Shown in pieces: positions 36,313 through 49,890 of a stretch of 64,000 bases of DNA. The translations under genes were made by a program, and so were the position numbers. Under the pieces are notes generated by a model, which worked only from the letters and a program-made list of their open reading frames with translations, did not search any database and was not told where the DNA came from. The stretch covers positions 1-64,000 of the forward strand of contig CAJNYU010003859.1 in the NCBI GenBank assembly GCA_905331475.1, given 5' to 3'. Origin of the DNA: Rotaria socialis (Eukaryota; Rotifera; Eurotatoria; Philodinida; Philodinidae). The first letter of the stretch is position 1, and every line of letters begins with the position of its first letter.

Positions 36313-38474
36313 ATCGATTGACTGAAAAACTGGTAATATGATTTTATTTGCTTGAATAAGAATATATCGGAAGATATTTCCTTCGTATTTTTATGAGTAC
36401 ATTACAATATATTCGTGTTTATTTAAAGGCCTGATTTTTGTAAATATAACTCAATGCTTGATTGATAGTAAAAGTGGTGCGATACGAAGAAAATTTACCG
36501 CACCTATGCATTCGATGTTGTCACTTCCTTTTTTAACTGCATGATTTTGTTATAATTGCTATACTGCCGATCAACGGGTGTTACGCTTCATTGCCTGTAA
36601 CAAAAAAGCCTTTGAAAGAGATACATTCGTATGCAAATGAAGTGTATCATTTGTCGATCGCGATATAGTTTTTTTTCTCTAATCGAGGTGATCAATTTTG
36701 GACAAGGGTGTTGGTGTGAATGTTGTTACTCTCTCCCCTACCCATTTTATTTTGATATGCATATGTGATTATGTGATTTTCAATGTCAGAATATCTATTC
36801 CACTCGTCTGGCTCTTCGTTTTTTCGACAGATCAAGATATGGTTTTCACATCCAAATTATTTACTGTCTGCATTTCGAATATGGAACATCAGATGTCATG
36901 TTGTTTTTAGAAATAAGTCATGTAAAGAAAAACAATAGTAAGATTTCTAAAACGTTTAAAAATATTCTACCAATAACTTGTAATCATCACGAGGCGTGTC
37001 GCGGAAAATCGTCAACTACTTTTTTCTGGCAAGAAAGAGCTCAAAAAAATATGTATGAACTCTTCTTGAATTGGGCGATTATGATGCCAATTTCCACAAA
37101 TACTTCCTCGAGTAACATTGAATTGAATAGTGTTCAAGCAAATTCTCAGATTCTATTTTAGATATTAAACATACGAATTCATTTATTGATGAACCATGAA
37201 TAAAGCAAAAATACCGCCAATAAAGATTGAAAATATATAGACACTTGTTGACAAGGTTTCATTTTCTATCTTTTAATGTTTCTATTATAGAATTTGAGCT
37301 GTAGCTCATGTTTTCGAGATGATTTGCAATTTAATGGTGAAATCTTTTTCTGTCAAAGTATAGAAACCATAGATTTCAAATAACAATTGAAGACCCTGCG
37401 ACGAAAATATTGATTCTATATATCATTTAATATGATAATCATGAAAAACTGCCATGAGCAACCAGAACAATATCGTCTTTTAATCAATATAGCATGATAT
37501 TCACTTAAATCAAAGATATCAAATTAAGTAGTGAAACAGAATAAAAGATAGTTTCATAACTTCGAACTGACAACTTTTTTCCGGAGATTCCGTATTTGAT
37601 TCTCTAAAAACAACCTTGAAGGAACGAATATCATAACGATGGAAACAAACTTCTATTGTAAACATACTGTGCATATGAATCATCAACTAAACTTAAATCA
37701 TTGTTACTCCAATAACTTCGTGTAATTTCTAATCAATGAAAAGTTGTTTCAAAACTTTCAGAGATTTGCATCTGCTAGGGCATGGGTGTGTAGATTGCAA
37801 GCGGGATTGAACAGGTATTATTCAAAGTTACGCATGAATGAAAGATGTTTAGCCACACACCAAACCATTTTAATTCATTATTCTACATTTATTACTCTTC
37901 TTTTTATTCCTTTTAATTCCATTTTCAAACTTTATTTCAATTTGAATCGATAAAAATCAAACAAAACAGGACAAGAAAAAACACACAACCCTATCAAAAC
38001 GTATATCCCTTTTTATATTCTCCTTTCATACGTTCTCCCCCTCTCATATCTCATCACATACCGATGACGTTTCTTTTATTGCATAGGGATAAATTTAGTA
38101 CATGGAGAGAGACAAGAGAGAGAGAAAAAAACATCAAAGAATGCAATGGATGGTACCATAACGAAGCACAACGCAGAATATAGAAGATATATCCTAACTA
38201 AATTTATATCATGGCCATCGGCCATGACAATTACAATATGAACAAAGCTATTTCGAAAATGTTTCTCATATAGAACTTATCGAACATAACACAGAAAGAG
38301 AGAACTACAATACCATCTTTACATTTATCCATTCGTCGCCAATAAAAAGATTATTAGAATATGGCCATTGTTTTCATGGACTGCAGCGATCATATAGATA
38401 GGCCGATTATAAATCTAAATAAATATTCACATGTACAAGTCAAAAAATATATCTGCATTGATTTGAAAATAAAA
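36313..38474. other. intergenic, no gene seen
   Basis: AT-rich. Short frames such as 36698-36910 and 37744-37953 have no domain or splice support. Confidence 0.55.
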
Positions 38475-40434
38475 ATGAAATACTCATTAGTTGAACTAAG
38501 TGGCTTACCAGATGAAATTCTGTTGATGATTTTGAAAATTTTACCCAAGCATGAAGCAATCTATAAATGTACAAGTCTCAATAAACGATTCAATAGAATT
38601 TTACATGATTCAACTTTTACAAATCGTTTAGCATTATTGACATATAGATGGAACCTTTTTATGAATTCATTACCTGACTCTATGCTTGACCAATTTTGTC
38701 AACAAATTTTACCCAAAATTCATCATAAAATCCAATGGCTTAAACTTGAATCATCATATATGAAACGTATACTTCTCGCTATCAATACTATTCCAACTTA
38801 TATGAACTTAGTTTATATAATCTTAACTTAAAACAAACTAAACAGCTTTTTGCGGGTAAGATATTTCATTTCAATAGCATTAAATCCTAAGCAAAACGAG
38901 AGTATTGGTAAAAAATGAGAATCAATCTACTTCATATATTTCACTATCAAGCGTAAATAATAAAACAAAAATCACTATTCAATTAATTCATAGAAAGATA
39001 ATGTTAACAGAATTATTTTCGAAATTAACATGTTTTAAAAAGGTTGCTTTTCTCTTGTTCGTCTGAAGAACATGCTTGAATATTATTCTTAAAATAGCCA
39101 AGTTATAAAAATATCGTTTCTTGTTTTCAAAAAAGATATTAACTAGTCATAGTGTTATATTCCTCTGTGTGCTCGCGATGATGCACTGCAATATTCGATG
39201 ATTGCCAGATGCTGACATAATATTACTTGTTTCTATTTAAAGAGCAAAAATGAGGCCTTGAATGAATTATAACTTATTGTACCGTCTCGAGCGAAATAAT
39301 ACTATCAGTACAGCTGTGATATGTAATAATCATTCGCATTAACCCATTAAAAAAATGCCTCAGTGCAACTTTTTATTTTTATGGCAAATAAGTTAGAAAA
39401 TACGAGAGTTTTGCGATATATATATATTCAATATATCATAAAATGAAAGAAGAACATGAGTAATCTCAACAAGTATTTTCATTTTGATTTCATATGATCC
39501 ATCGACCTGTTTGAGTAATAAGAAAATTCTGATGTGACGATGAAATTCTCAAATCTTTTTGGCAGTTTTTATAATGAAAAAAAAACAGAATTTCTCATCT
39601 TTTCTAACGATTTTAGTTTCCCTTCACAGACTTTGATTCAATACCAGGATTATTTTGAATTTCCCATAAAAGAATATCTAAGCAAGGCTATAGATCTCTT
39701 ATTGAGAAAAACAAAATTGGAATAAACATTGTGTTGAAATTTCATCCAATAAATTACATCTTCAATCTGTTTGAATAAAATTATAAGTTGTACTATCTTA
39801 TTAGAGTAGTGTTTTGAAAACGTTGAACATTTCCTAAAGAGGCTAGCCAAGAAAAATATCATTAAATTTCTAGATAATTCATTTTATTTTTCACACAATT
39901 AGGTAAACCACGTTTAAAGCGTAATTTGAAAAATCAAATTACATCGCTGGTGGTCGATATTAGTGAACATGGGCCAATATATTTAACAGACGAACTCACT
40001 GAACAAATATTTTTACTGGCTTCACTAATTTACAATATTTTAATTTATTTCCATCGGCATATTGCCTTTCATCATTATCATTTAGTATTTCATCTCCAAC
40101 TGTGTTTCCCTCAAATTTATTTGAATTGCATGTCGGTTTGAATAATTTTACTGATTGTCTTCATATACTTGATGGACGTTTCAATCGACTTCGTACATTA
40201 GACATTAAGATGCATTTTATATGGTGTTCGCGTTTAGTAATCAGTAATAGCGTAAATTATTTCCTTGAACATCTTACTGAATAATGATTGTTTTTTTTTC
40301 TCTAGGAAAAGCTGCCTAATTTAAGATACTTCCTATTGCATTATGACGCGATTGTAAATATTTATGGTAAATTAATTGTACCACTTCTACGTCGAATGTC
40401 GAATCTGGAAACATTTCAAAGACTATTTTCGTAA
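38475..40434 (+). pseudogene. broken F-box/LRR-type protein gene
   Basis: ATG at 38475 opens an F-box: LSGLPDEILLMILKILPKHE then CTSLNKRFNRILHDSTFTNR. This is followed by the leucine-rich stretch typical of the expanded bdelloid F-box family (QQILPKIHHKIQWLKLESS). The frame shifts by one base near 38797; after the shift SNLYELSLYNLNLKQTKQLF continues up to a donor at 38856. A 1047-bp intron (38856-39902) is far longer than usual. The next exon has LKNQITSLVVDISEHG, shifts again near 40018, and continues NLFELHVGLNNFTDCLHILDG. A last part has EKLPNLRYFLLHYDA and stops at 40432-40434, short of the family end. F-box proteins recruit substrates to SCF ligases; this copy looks non-functional. Confidence 0.75.
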
Positions 40435-41590
40435 TACATATGCTTTGAATTCCAAAAAATAATAGAGATTTCTGTGAATCACTTGTATTTTTGTATGTAT
40501 CATTATAATGAGACTCACAGATTCAATTGATGAAACAATTATTAAAATAAAGTTATTTTTAAGAAGGTGAATGCATTTACATTACGTCCCTGCATCTTGT
40601 GTGTGGGTGTGGATTTGAGCTGCAAAAATAGAAATCCCACACTTACACCAATAAATAGATTTCTTTAGTCAGTAAAAAAATAGTTTATCAATCGAACAAT
40701 TTTGCCAGGAATACATATGAACGTTCGACCATTAAGATGAGAATGTTTACAAAAAATTATAGTTCAGGTCTTTCTTTGTTTCACATGATAATCGTTATTA
40801 AAACCATTAATTCAATGATTCATCGTTTCTTCTCCCGGATCGTATAGGCAAAATCTGTTCGAAGTATATCATTCAATATTAAAGATGTTTGCCAATAAAT
40901 ATGACACAGCAGATCTCGAAAATTTATTTTACTTTTATATAGAAAACACTTTTAAGGATATTTTATTCTTAACTAATGAAGTTTATAAATGATGCTTTTT
41001 CAAAATACATAAGTGAAACAAAATACGATTTTTGAAAACTATTAATTATTCATAAAATAGTTTACAACAAACATGAGGTTAGTTGCCAATGATCGAGTTC
41101 TTTTTCTTTCAATGATTATTTCTTCTCATGTCAACACGACTAAATATTTTCAGTTAAACAGCTTAATGCAAACTTCTAGAAAGAAAAATCTTGAAAAACT
41201 TTTCTGTTAAAGTTAATAAGAAATATGTTTCTATCAATTGAATCATCTATTTCAAGATGATCACCGCCCACACTCCAACTTATGTTTGATGAACTAGAAA
41301 ATAGTATATGATACTTGTAGTTGTGATGCTTTTTAATTCTTAATGGTATGAAAATTACATGAATCTATATGAAACATAATTAAAGTGGTTATCCACGTGT
41401 ATCTACTTTCATATACATATATGTTTTTGAAGATATCTATTTATTTAGTAAAATAAAAATTATACAATTGAATGAAAAATAAAACATACAGGGAAATACA
41501 AAAACATGTCAGTAACAACTCATTGTTTGATTAGTATGCGATGTTTAAAGTGTGAATGGTTTTTTTTTTGACTCAGACCCTAGCTCACAT
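40435..41590. other. intergenic, no gene seen
   Basis: AT-rich. Holds one G-rich hairpin at 40599-40650 (GTGTGTGGGTGTGG with CCCACACTTACACC). Confidence 0.6.
40599..40650. repeat. G-rich TGTGGG-type hairpin
   Basis: GTGTGTGGGTGTGG and CCCACACTTACACC are separated by about 22 bases. Same layout as at 8041. Confidence 0.65.
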
Positions 41591-42591
41591 CTAGTAATGA
41601 TCAAAGATATATTGCCGTTCAGCATGATCATTGATACCTTCTGCAAGTATCAACATCAGAAGTACACGTGCCTTCCATGCATTAAGGGTGCCAGCAGTGA
41701 GAAAATCGGCTTCATCGTCGAGTTTCTCGTGTGACACATGACCATAACTTACACGATATGAGCGTACAATTGCTACACCTTGTCTTACCGCATCTATTGC
41801 TGCCTGTTGTAGCACCTTATGAAGTGTGCCATCACCGGTGCCTACGATCACGATTCCTTTAGCACCGTTTGCGACAAAAGCATCGATTGATGTACGTGAT
41901 GCTTCTGCGTAGCTCATCGCGATTTCGACTTGAGGCAATTTGCACATTTTTTCGATAGAAAATCGACTATGAGTGGTATTAAAATGTGTTCCAACGAGAC
42001 TACGCTCGAAATGCACTTGATTTTCATGAATCCAGCCCAGAGCTCCAAATTCACTTGCCTGAAACGAGCCGACAGAATAAGTGTTCATTTTAGTTACATC
42101 ATGCGCACTGAAAATCTCATCATTCATTACGACCAGTACGCCTTGTTCTTCTGATGCTTTACTTCCTGCAACAACTACTGCTTCCAACAGATTGAGGGGA
42201 CCATCAGCAGATACAGCAGTTGCTGGTCGCATTGCTGCAGTCAACACAACTGGCTTCTTGCTTTTCACGAGTAGATTCAAGAAGTATGCAGTTTCTTCCA
42301 ATGTATCTGTGCCGTGTGTGATAACAATACCGTCGACTTCAGGGCTTGCGAGTAGTTCGTTGACATGAATAACGAGTTTTCCCCACAGATCATTTGTCAT
42401 ATCTTTACTATCGATGTTTGCTACTTGTTCAGCACGAATACGAGCCACTTTTGAAAGCATTGGTACTGCTGCTAACAATTGCTCTATGCTGAGTACGCCT
42501 GATCGATAGGGTCCCGTCAATTCAGTAGGATCTGTTTCACCTGCGATCGTGCCTCCTGTTGCTAGTGCGGCGATGCGTGGCAACTGTTGCT
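41591..42591 (-). CDS. bacterial-type (type II) L-asparaginase, 332 aa visible, 5' exon not found
   Basis: Hydrolyses L-asparagine to aspartate and ammonia. Family marks in order: ATGGTIAGET with the nucleophile Thr, NIDSKDM with the substrate-binding Ser, ITHGTDTLEETAYFL with the Thr-Asp pair, TAAMRPATAVSADGPLNL, VTKMNTYSVGSF with the catalytic Lys, and a C-terminal YIFDHY. Layout and length match periplasmic AnsB-like enzymes. The reading frame is open from an acceptor (ctttttag, ending 42592) with two leftover bases, so at least one upstream exon, perhaps encoding a signal peptide, is missing from this model. No ATG exon in phase could be identified between 42600 and 43000. The frame is GC-richer than its surroundings, and bdelloids are known for acquired bacterial genes. 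Transfer is inferred, not shown. Confidence 0.9.
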
Positions 42592-44041
42592 CTAAAAAGA
42601 AAGTTTCGAATTTCTTAGCAATTTTGAGTATATTTGCACATGATGATGATCAAAAGAGAGTAATTCTTAGGCGACTGTCAGACATGGCTATATTATATTT
42701 GTCGTAGACTTGTTCATGAAAAAAAGCGTTATAGCTCACATGTCGTATGAAGAACTTCTCCAGTCATGTTTTCTTTGATTTAGGTCCCTACTGTATAGAT
42801 GATATTCTACGAGTCTGATCAGAAAAAGCCTTCGAAGAATTGAATGTGAAGTAAAATTTGTTTTTCATTTTCTTTTACGGAGACTTGCTAAGAATTAAGA
42901 TAGTCAGTTAGTAACTTTGAAGAAGTTGTAATTCAATTCAAAATTCTGTCGATACATACGTAAATGATACTCATGAAGATTAGTTACGAAGACGTACGTA
43001 ATGATTTCTTATCTTCGTCTTTTTGGAGACATTTGATGCAAAAATCGTTTTTGTATTTGTACTGAATACATTGAGAATAGTCACCCATCTTCGATAGTTA
43101 ACTGAAATGAAAAACAAAATTTCTGAGTTGACCTCAGTAGGTGAATACCACGAGTTTATTGTTTCCTCTGAAATACAGTTTAGTCAGAACAACAAGATTT
43201 CTTTTTTTTGTACGAGTATCAGCTTTTTCAAGTGGGTTGAAACCTTTTGTGGTACAAAATAGCTTAATAAACAAGCAACCCAAGATCTTTTCTTAGTTAA
43301 CGTAGTCGATTATGACTTGTAGTGTATATTTTTTTGATTATCGTCTTAGCTCTGGATAGAGCCAAATTATATGTTCTTGGCTAAAAATATTAAATAACAA
43401 AAGGAAAAGTAATTGTAAGGAAAGTCTAACTGTACGAAAACGATGAATTTCGTGGGGTAAATTAAAAATTCATTTGCATGCTTTCATGTACCATTGAGAA
43501 TATTTACGTTTGTAGTCTGAAATTTTTCAAATGACACACGTGTCAATCAAGAAGAAAAATGTCGTTGTTCTATATGTCTGTTAGTCAAAAAGTACGACGT
43601 CATATTCATATTGACTCAAGATAAAAGAAGCATGAATACCTACTTTCTTCTAATCGAATATTAGAACAATGAACTTAATTGTAAAAGTATTTTTCCAATA
43701 CCATTCGAACGAAGTAAAAAAAGACTTTTTGACTCGAATGATTCATTGTTCTAATGTACATTCTATTGTAGCGATATGCGTATGGTCCTATTTGATTCGG
43801 TAGGAACATGTTTTAAGCGAAGATACACTCTAAAGTACTCAACACACATATATTTGCAAAAAATTATTCATATATTGACGTAAGCTAAAAGATAGAAGAA
43901 TGTATTAACTTTATATTTTTGAAACTTGAACTGCATTATTGATGAACTTCATTTTATTCAATTTCTATAAGACTAAAATAATTGAGTATAACAATGAAAA
44001 TGCATGTTTATACTCAAAGAATTATTGTATGCGTGTTTTTA
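42592..44041. other. intergenic, asparaginase leader region
   Basis: AT-rich. Expected to hold the asparaginase 5' exon(s) and promoter, which were not identified. No other gene seen. Confidence 0.5.
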
Positions 44042-45153
44042 TCAATGCAAGGCTACTAGTTGTTCGCTAATCTTCCAAAGACGTTCGGCGTTATTCATAT
44101 CAACAACATGCAATCCCATGCCCCAATGTTCTTCTCCCGTGTTGACGCCACGACTAATACTGCAATCTTCCAAATATTCACCACCATGATTATTCAGTTC
44201 AGGCGCCAAAGCAGCATAGACACTGGTTGCAGCTCCTTGCTCTATTGATTTACAAATATCACTTACACTGCCATCTTGTTTGAGAGCACCAAATGCTTTT
44301 AACTCTTCTGGAGGTGTATGTCGCTGTAAATTAGTCATAATAACGCCTGGATGTAAAGAAAATGCTTGAATGCCATCTTTGGCATACATCTTATTGAATT
44401 GTTTTGCAAAAAGAATATTTGCAGATTTACTTTGAGCATAAGCTGCCCATTTGTTGTAATTATTCTCCCAATTTATGTCATCAAAATTTACTCCACCCAT
44501 TTTGTTTGCAAGTGAACTTACAACAACTACACGTGACGGTTTTCCAGTTCGAAGCTCTGGTAAAAGAAGATTAACAAGAAGAAAGTGTGCGAGATGATTG
44601 ACGGCGAATTGCGACTCAAAACCATCAACTGTTTTCGCATACGGACATGCCATGACACCTGCATTACCTATGAAGAAGTCAGAAATAGTATAGGATAATC
44701 TAGATGAGTTTTCGTCACCTACAGATCAATATGTTGATGGGAAGTCGTCGTTGTCGAAATCGAGCGGCAAAATCTCGTACAGAGTTTAATGAATTTAAAT
44801 CAAGTTCCATCATTTCGATTTTGCTGTTATGGGTTGTTCTCTTGATATCTTCAACGACCTGCCCACCTTTACTCATATCACGACCAGTAATAATTACATG
44901 TGCATCAGTAGCTGCTAGTGCACGTGCTGTTTCTACTCCCAGTCCTAGTTCATTGAAACTGAAAATAGCATCTAATATAAAAATTAAAATCCTTACCTGA
45001 TGTGCCTCCAGTAATTAACACTACCTTTCTATCCATTCTGATATTGAGTCCTTTGACAACATCTATTGCTGTGGTTGTTGGTCCAAATTTGGGTGCGCTG
45101 GCAGATTCTACAGTTGGTTTAGAACAAAATTTTCGAATCCCAGATAAACTCAT
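44042..45153 (-). CDS. short-chain dehydrogenase/reductase (retinol dehydrogenase/WWOX-like), 334 aa, 3 exons
   Basis: Exons 44997-45153, 44723-44944 and 44042-44667, all in phase with introns of 52 and 55 bp. Classical SDR marks: the Rossmann TGGTSGLG (residues 48-55), a D-rich second strand (MELDLNSL), CNAG (127-130), VVVSSLAN with the catalytic Ser (about 177), YAQSKSAN with Tyr203 and Lys207, and LHPGVIMTNL. The pattern follows the RDH11-14/WWOX group, NADP-dependent oxidoreductases acting on retinoids or lipid alcohols and aldehydes. The actual substrate is unknown. The 40-residue N-terminal lead is not strongly hydrophobic, so a soluble or organelle-targeted protein is possible. Confidence 0.9.
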
Positions 45154-46675
45154 GTTGAATGAAACAGCACAGGTTTGAATTGATAATCATCAATGTTATT
45201 CCTTGTTGGCTATTTATAACATGCATAATGTGCATGTCATTATGACGAAGCAAAAAATGACATCAGCATCTCGATGGATATGGATGCAAATATAATGAAG
45301 CATTCTTTTTTTGGGTTCTTTTCTTTTCATTTATCGATTGTAATTTCACAAAAAAAATGTGTATTTAGTAAGCAATACTATTTGCACGTGTAGTGTAGAT
45401 GCTTTGTCGGTATGTGAGGTTTGACGTAGTTTCAAATATCACTCCGAAGCTATATTATTAGCAATGAGTTCTCATACGTGGTCGAACACCAATAGATGCG
45501 AGACTCATATAATTCAGAACGTGCTTTCTTTTAGCAGGAAATGATTGATTGAAACAGCGATAATAGAGGTTTTCTTTTAGAGACTTTACAGCAAATAATT
45601 ATACAACTTTAAGACGAAGACTTGTATTACTATTGATTAAATTTAGGTGACGCTTTCTTTGCTGATGGAAAAAATAACAATAAATATATTGATGAACTTG
45701 TAAAGTATGATCACACGTGGATTACATCAGTGATCATTCTATAATCATGTCCCATCTGTTCATAGCTGAACAGCATCGGAAAATAGCGAAAAACGAATCT
45801 TTGTTTTCTCTTTGTCAACGTATAAAATTCACACTTCATTAGCTTCGCTGACATGCATTGCGATGGTTACATTGCTAATATCAATTGTGATACTAGTCAA
45901 CAATTATACTGCTTTAATTCATACATTGTGGTATATGATTTCAATGTCAACAGAACACGCGATGAAGATACTCGTATCGTAAAATAGATCGGATTTGGAT
46001 TCACAATCACTTAAAACCAATGATTAGTTGATGTATTTTAACATAGAAAATATTTCTCTATTTGGTGAAAATATCATAGTATAATGGTTATACGCAGTTT
46101 TTTTTGAATATGTCATATAATGAATATAGTTGATAATGATACGGATTATTACATTATATGTCGACATTTAATCGAGATAATCTTACTTTTTTCATTCTTA
46201 ATTCCTTGTTCTTACAATATAGGCTGTAAGTTGCTTTCTCTATTCTTCTGGAAAGCAAGATTACTATCTAAGAACTTCTCTCGTCATATTCCTACTTGAA
46301 CTACATGTTATTGTACACGTGGGTTTTGTTTTGATCCCGGCTCACGTACAAATTCAACTAACACAGGATTCATATTTTCTAATATAAATTAGAGACTAAA
46401 ATCAAGCCAGAAAATCTTGATTGTATGTTTTCTCTGATATACATAATAATAAGTTTGTATTATAATGACCTACAGATGTTAATAACATTAGAAACTTCAT
46501 CTATCAGAAATTAATCTATTGAGTAAATGGAAACACGAGAGTGACTAGAATAGAAACGCAAATGAACAATTTGTGATTCTACTTCAATTATTCACATTAC
46601 CGTGAACTTCAACTCTTCTTCTTTATATTATAATAATAAAATGTCAATCTTGATACATATACTCTTTTGATTTCT

Positions 46676-46870
46676 ACCCTAATCGAATATCTTGTAAGCA
46701 AGATCTGGAAATCTTGGACTCGATAAGCAAGATCTTATCAAGATCGTGGAAAGATAATTTGTATGTACATATATTGGCTGTATCAGATAAATCTGTACCT
46801 AAGATCTTGGCAAGATCATGGAAAAGATATCGTTTACTATTATCTTCTGATAAGATCTTGAGCGAAACAG
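46676..46870. repeat. AAGATCTTG-rich palindromic repeat patch
   Basis: About eight near-copies of CAAGATCTTG or CTTGGCAAGATC on both strands. Because the unit is self-complementary, both strands carry open frames here, which are not genes. Confidence 0.65.
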
Positions 46871-47574
46871 AAAGCGACATCATTAGTGTATTTATATATG
46901 CTCTCTAGTCATTCACCGTTTTTTTTATGCGTGTACAACTGTATTTAAACAACATGATTGAACGTACGAAGCATAAATTTTCAAAATAATTTTTTTCTAA
47001 ACTAATTATTTCTCGATTATTCGAGAGAATGCTGATCTCGATCGATGATAGAGAGAGGACCACACTGAAAACAAAAAAGGTACCAAACGAAACGTTCGAG
47101 GTTTCCTGGAGCTGTACGATACTATTTCGGTATCCGTGGAATTATACGAAATCTGTACAAGGCTCATCAAAATACAAGGTTTTGTAATATACTTTTAAGA
47201 GTTTTGAAATTTAAAAAGGTTTCGTTGTGAACTATTTCGAATTTGTGGTTTACAATAGGTTTCGTCATAAACCCTTTTGAGTTTTGCATTCCAACAAGTT
47301 TGCTAAAATACCTCGCGAAGAGAACGTATTCATGGCATATCGTAAGAAACAAGGCGATCTCTCTCGACATCGCATATAACAGCACAACTACACGACTACC
47401 CAGGTCGACTAATCCGACGACGAATTCTATCGAATTTGATAGCATCCTACTGATCGAGGAAATTCAATTGGACTCTGGGTTTCGGAATTATTGACAGATC
47501 CGACGGAAGAATTAAAAAAATGATCAAAATTCTATTTAGTGCAAAAAAGCTTTTTAGAATTTGACTACAGCAGA

Positions 47575-47665
47575 CGTTTTTTGGCGTATCGGAATCCGAT
47601 CCGAGGTAATCCGTTTCAGATCCGATTGGATCCCATTGTAGGAATGAGCGACCTGGGTAATCATA
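47575..47665. repeat. GGAATCCGATC-type dispersed repeat
   Basis: TATCGGAATCCGATCC and CAGATCCGATTGGATCCC, ending GAGCGACCTGGG. The copy near 3500-3580 ends with almost the same word (CTCGACCTGGG). Confidence 0.6.
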
Positions 47666-49854
47666 CAATCAACTGGTGCTTTCACAATTTCATTCAATCG
47701 GTTTTCATTAAATCTCATCGACTGATTTCTGAACTCATCCTGGAAAATTTTTTATTACATTCATCGCTAACTGTTTTCTCTCATCAGATTCCAGTGGTTA
47801 TGATAAATAACCTGCAACATATTTATTGGTTGTCTTTTATCGGAGTATGATTACAACAATGCTATATTTTTTGTTAAAATTATTCTTTTGTTTTATATTG
47901 AACTAATTAATTTAGATTAGATCTTCGATCCAGTAGTTACTATATTTCAATTATTGTCACAAAAGAAATTGCTGAATCTATAACAACTATTTAATGTGCG
48001 TGTCTTATTGCTTTTTTCTTCACATCTCATTCATTTCTTTATTTAGTGTTGATTAAAGTTTTGAAATTTTGCTATATAATATGCACGTACATCATATCAC
48101 ACTTAAATTATACTTTTTCGTATTAAAGGTTAGTTACTATAAGCATTAATCAATTCATTTATTCTCTATTTAGATTTTAGGAGGAATTCTATTATTGGTA
48201 AGTAACCATTAGAATTAATCAATTAATTCATTCTCTATTTAGGCTGATGAAGAATTCTATGATTAGGAAGGTACTAGTATAATTAATATATTCAAATATT
48301 TACTATTTAGGTTCTTGACAGCAGTGGTATTATTTTAATTAGCTTACCAAAAGAATCAATCATTTTTTTCATAAAGCTCAAGCAAAACAATAATATCCTT
48401 TGTGGGTGTGGGTGCTATTCCAAAAGGAGTTATCTGTTTTGACATGTTCTCGGTTTGACAGGGTGGATAGTGTAGCCGTTTCCATGAGAAGGAACTAAAA
48501 AGTTCTTGTCTTTTCGGTTTCGATGAGAGAGTCTAAGTACTAAGATAGTGGACGTTGTGTTGTATAGCTCAATAGATGACAATCGGAATTGTAGTGGTAG
48601 AGCCGCGAGAAAATACGTTAAACAGATTGAGATCGCCAGTGCTTTTATTGTTGAGAGAGCTGCGAAAGCAGAGATCTATACATGAGTCTTGTATTGAATG
48701 GCGGTGTAAACTGCATTTATAGTACAGTATACTATTCAGCGAAACCTTTCTCCGATTCTGCGCAGCTTATTTTATGGAACGTGAAGAGCGAAACCCCTTT
48801 TTATAGGAGATAAAATTATTGTCTTTTACGAAACCTAAAAGGGTTTCGTGTGAGACCTCTTTTGTTTTCAGTGTAGAAGTTAGCGCTGTATTCGAGTAAA
48901 ATCCGCCTATATTCTTTTCAGTCAATTTTTCAATTCTCATACCTATGTTCCAAGTAGAATTTAACAAACTCTATCCAGTGATATCTTCATATTTTTCATA
49001 GCTCAAAGGCGATTATAAGTTACATGTGAATTTTTGACCAAAAGATGGGATATATGTGGGGTTATGGAGGACGACTTCCTCTATCTCGTGGTATATATAT
49101 TATTGAATTATTTCGTGCACCGTGGGAGAGAACTGAAATTAAAAAACTAAAAAATTCACATTTTTTATCTAGACTCCCCCATATAAGAATCTAAATCCTG
49201 TTCGATAAACGCAGAATCTGATCTAATAGGGTGTATATCATTCGACTATCGACAACGCCTACTTGCATATTCTATTTCATTGTCCTTCATATCTGAGTAA
49301 TGATGTGGCCTATCAGAGTTCAAACAAAAATTTTTTACCTACTTCTTCATAGTGCTGCCTAAAACAGTATTTATAGCCTCGTGTTTGTCAACCTGAAATG
49401 TAATTAAAATATACAGAATTGTAGAGATTGTTTTGCTCTACAAACTGGTATATAGAGTACTCAAATGGTAATTTATTTGTAAAGTCTATTCATGTTTTAT
49501 TGAGACATTCTGATGCATATCAGAGCATGATTTGTACAGAGATGATTATTTTCATTAGAATGAAACTTAGGGTATTTAGAATCTATGCCTATAATATGCA
49601 TTTCGATTAAGGTTGAGACAATCAGGGAAATCTTGGTTGTGTCAAATGCATTATTAAACATTATGATTTCATCAGAAATACAACATTGTTAATGCTCCAT
49701 AATAAATACCTGAGTATTAAAGAGCTGTATAAGTCATATATCGGATTTTATCGAAAAGAAGTATATCGTTTCATCTATTGGATAATAAAGCACATTATAC
49801 TTTTCGAATATAACTGAACGTTTCAGAAAATTCTAGAATATTCGTGACCGTCGC

Positions 49855-49856
49855 CA

Positions 49857-49890
<34 letters not shown>
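49855..49890. repeat. (CT)n(TA)n microsatellite
   Basis: About ten CT units running straight into about seven TA units. Confidence 0.95.

Noticed and set aside
42600..43000. ATG-led short exons as the asparaginase leader
   Set aside because: Each candidate with a fair donor creates a stop (T plus AG) at the junction or is out of phase.
47167..47494. Open frames on both strands
   Set aside because: They arise from GGTTTCGT-type repeats and show no domain.
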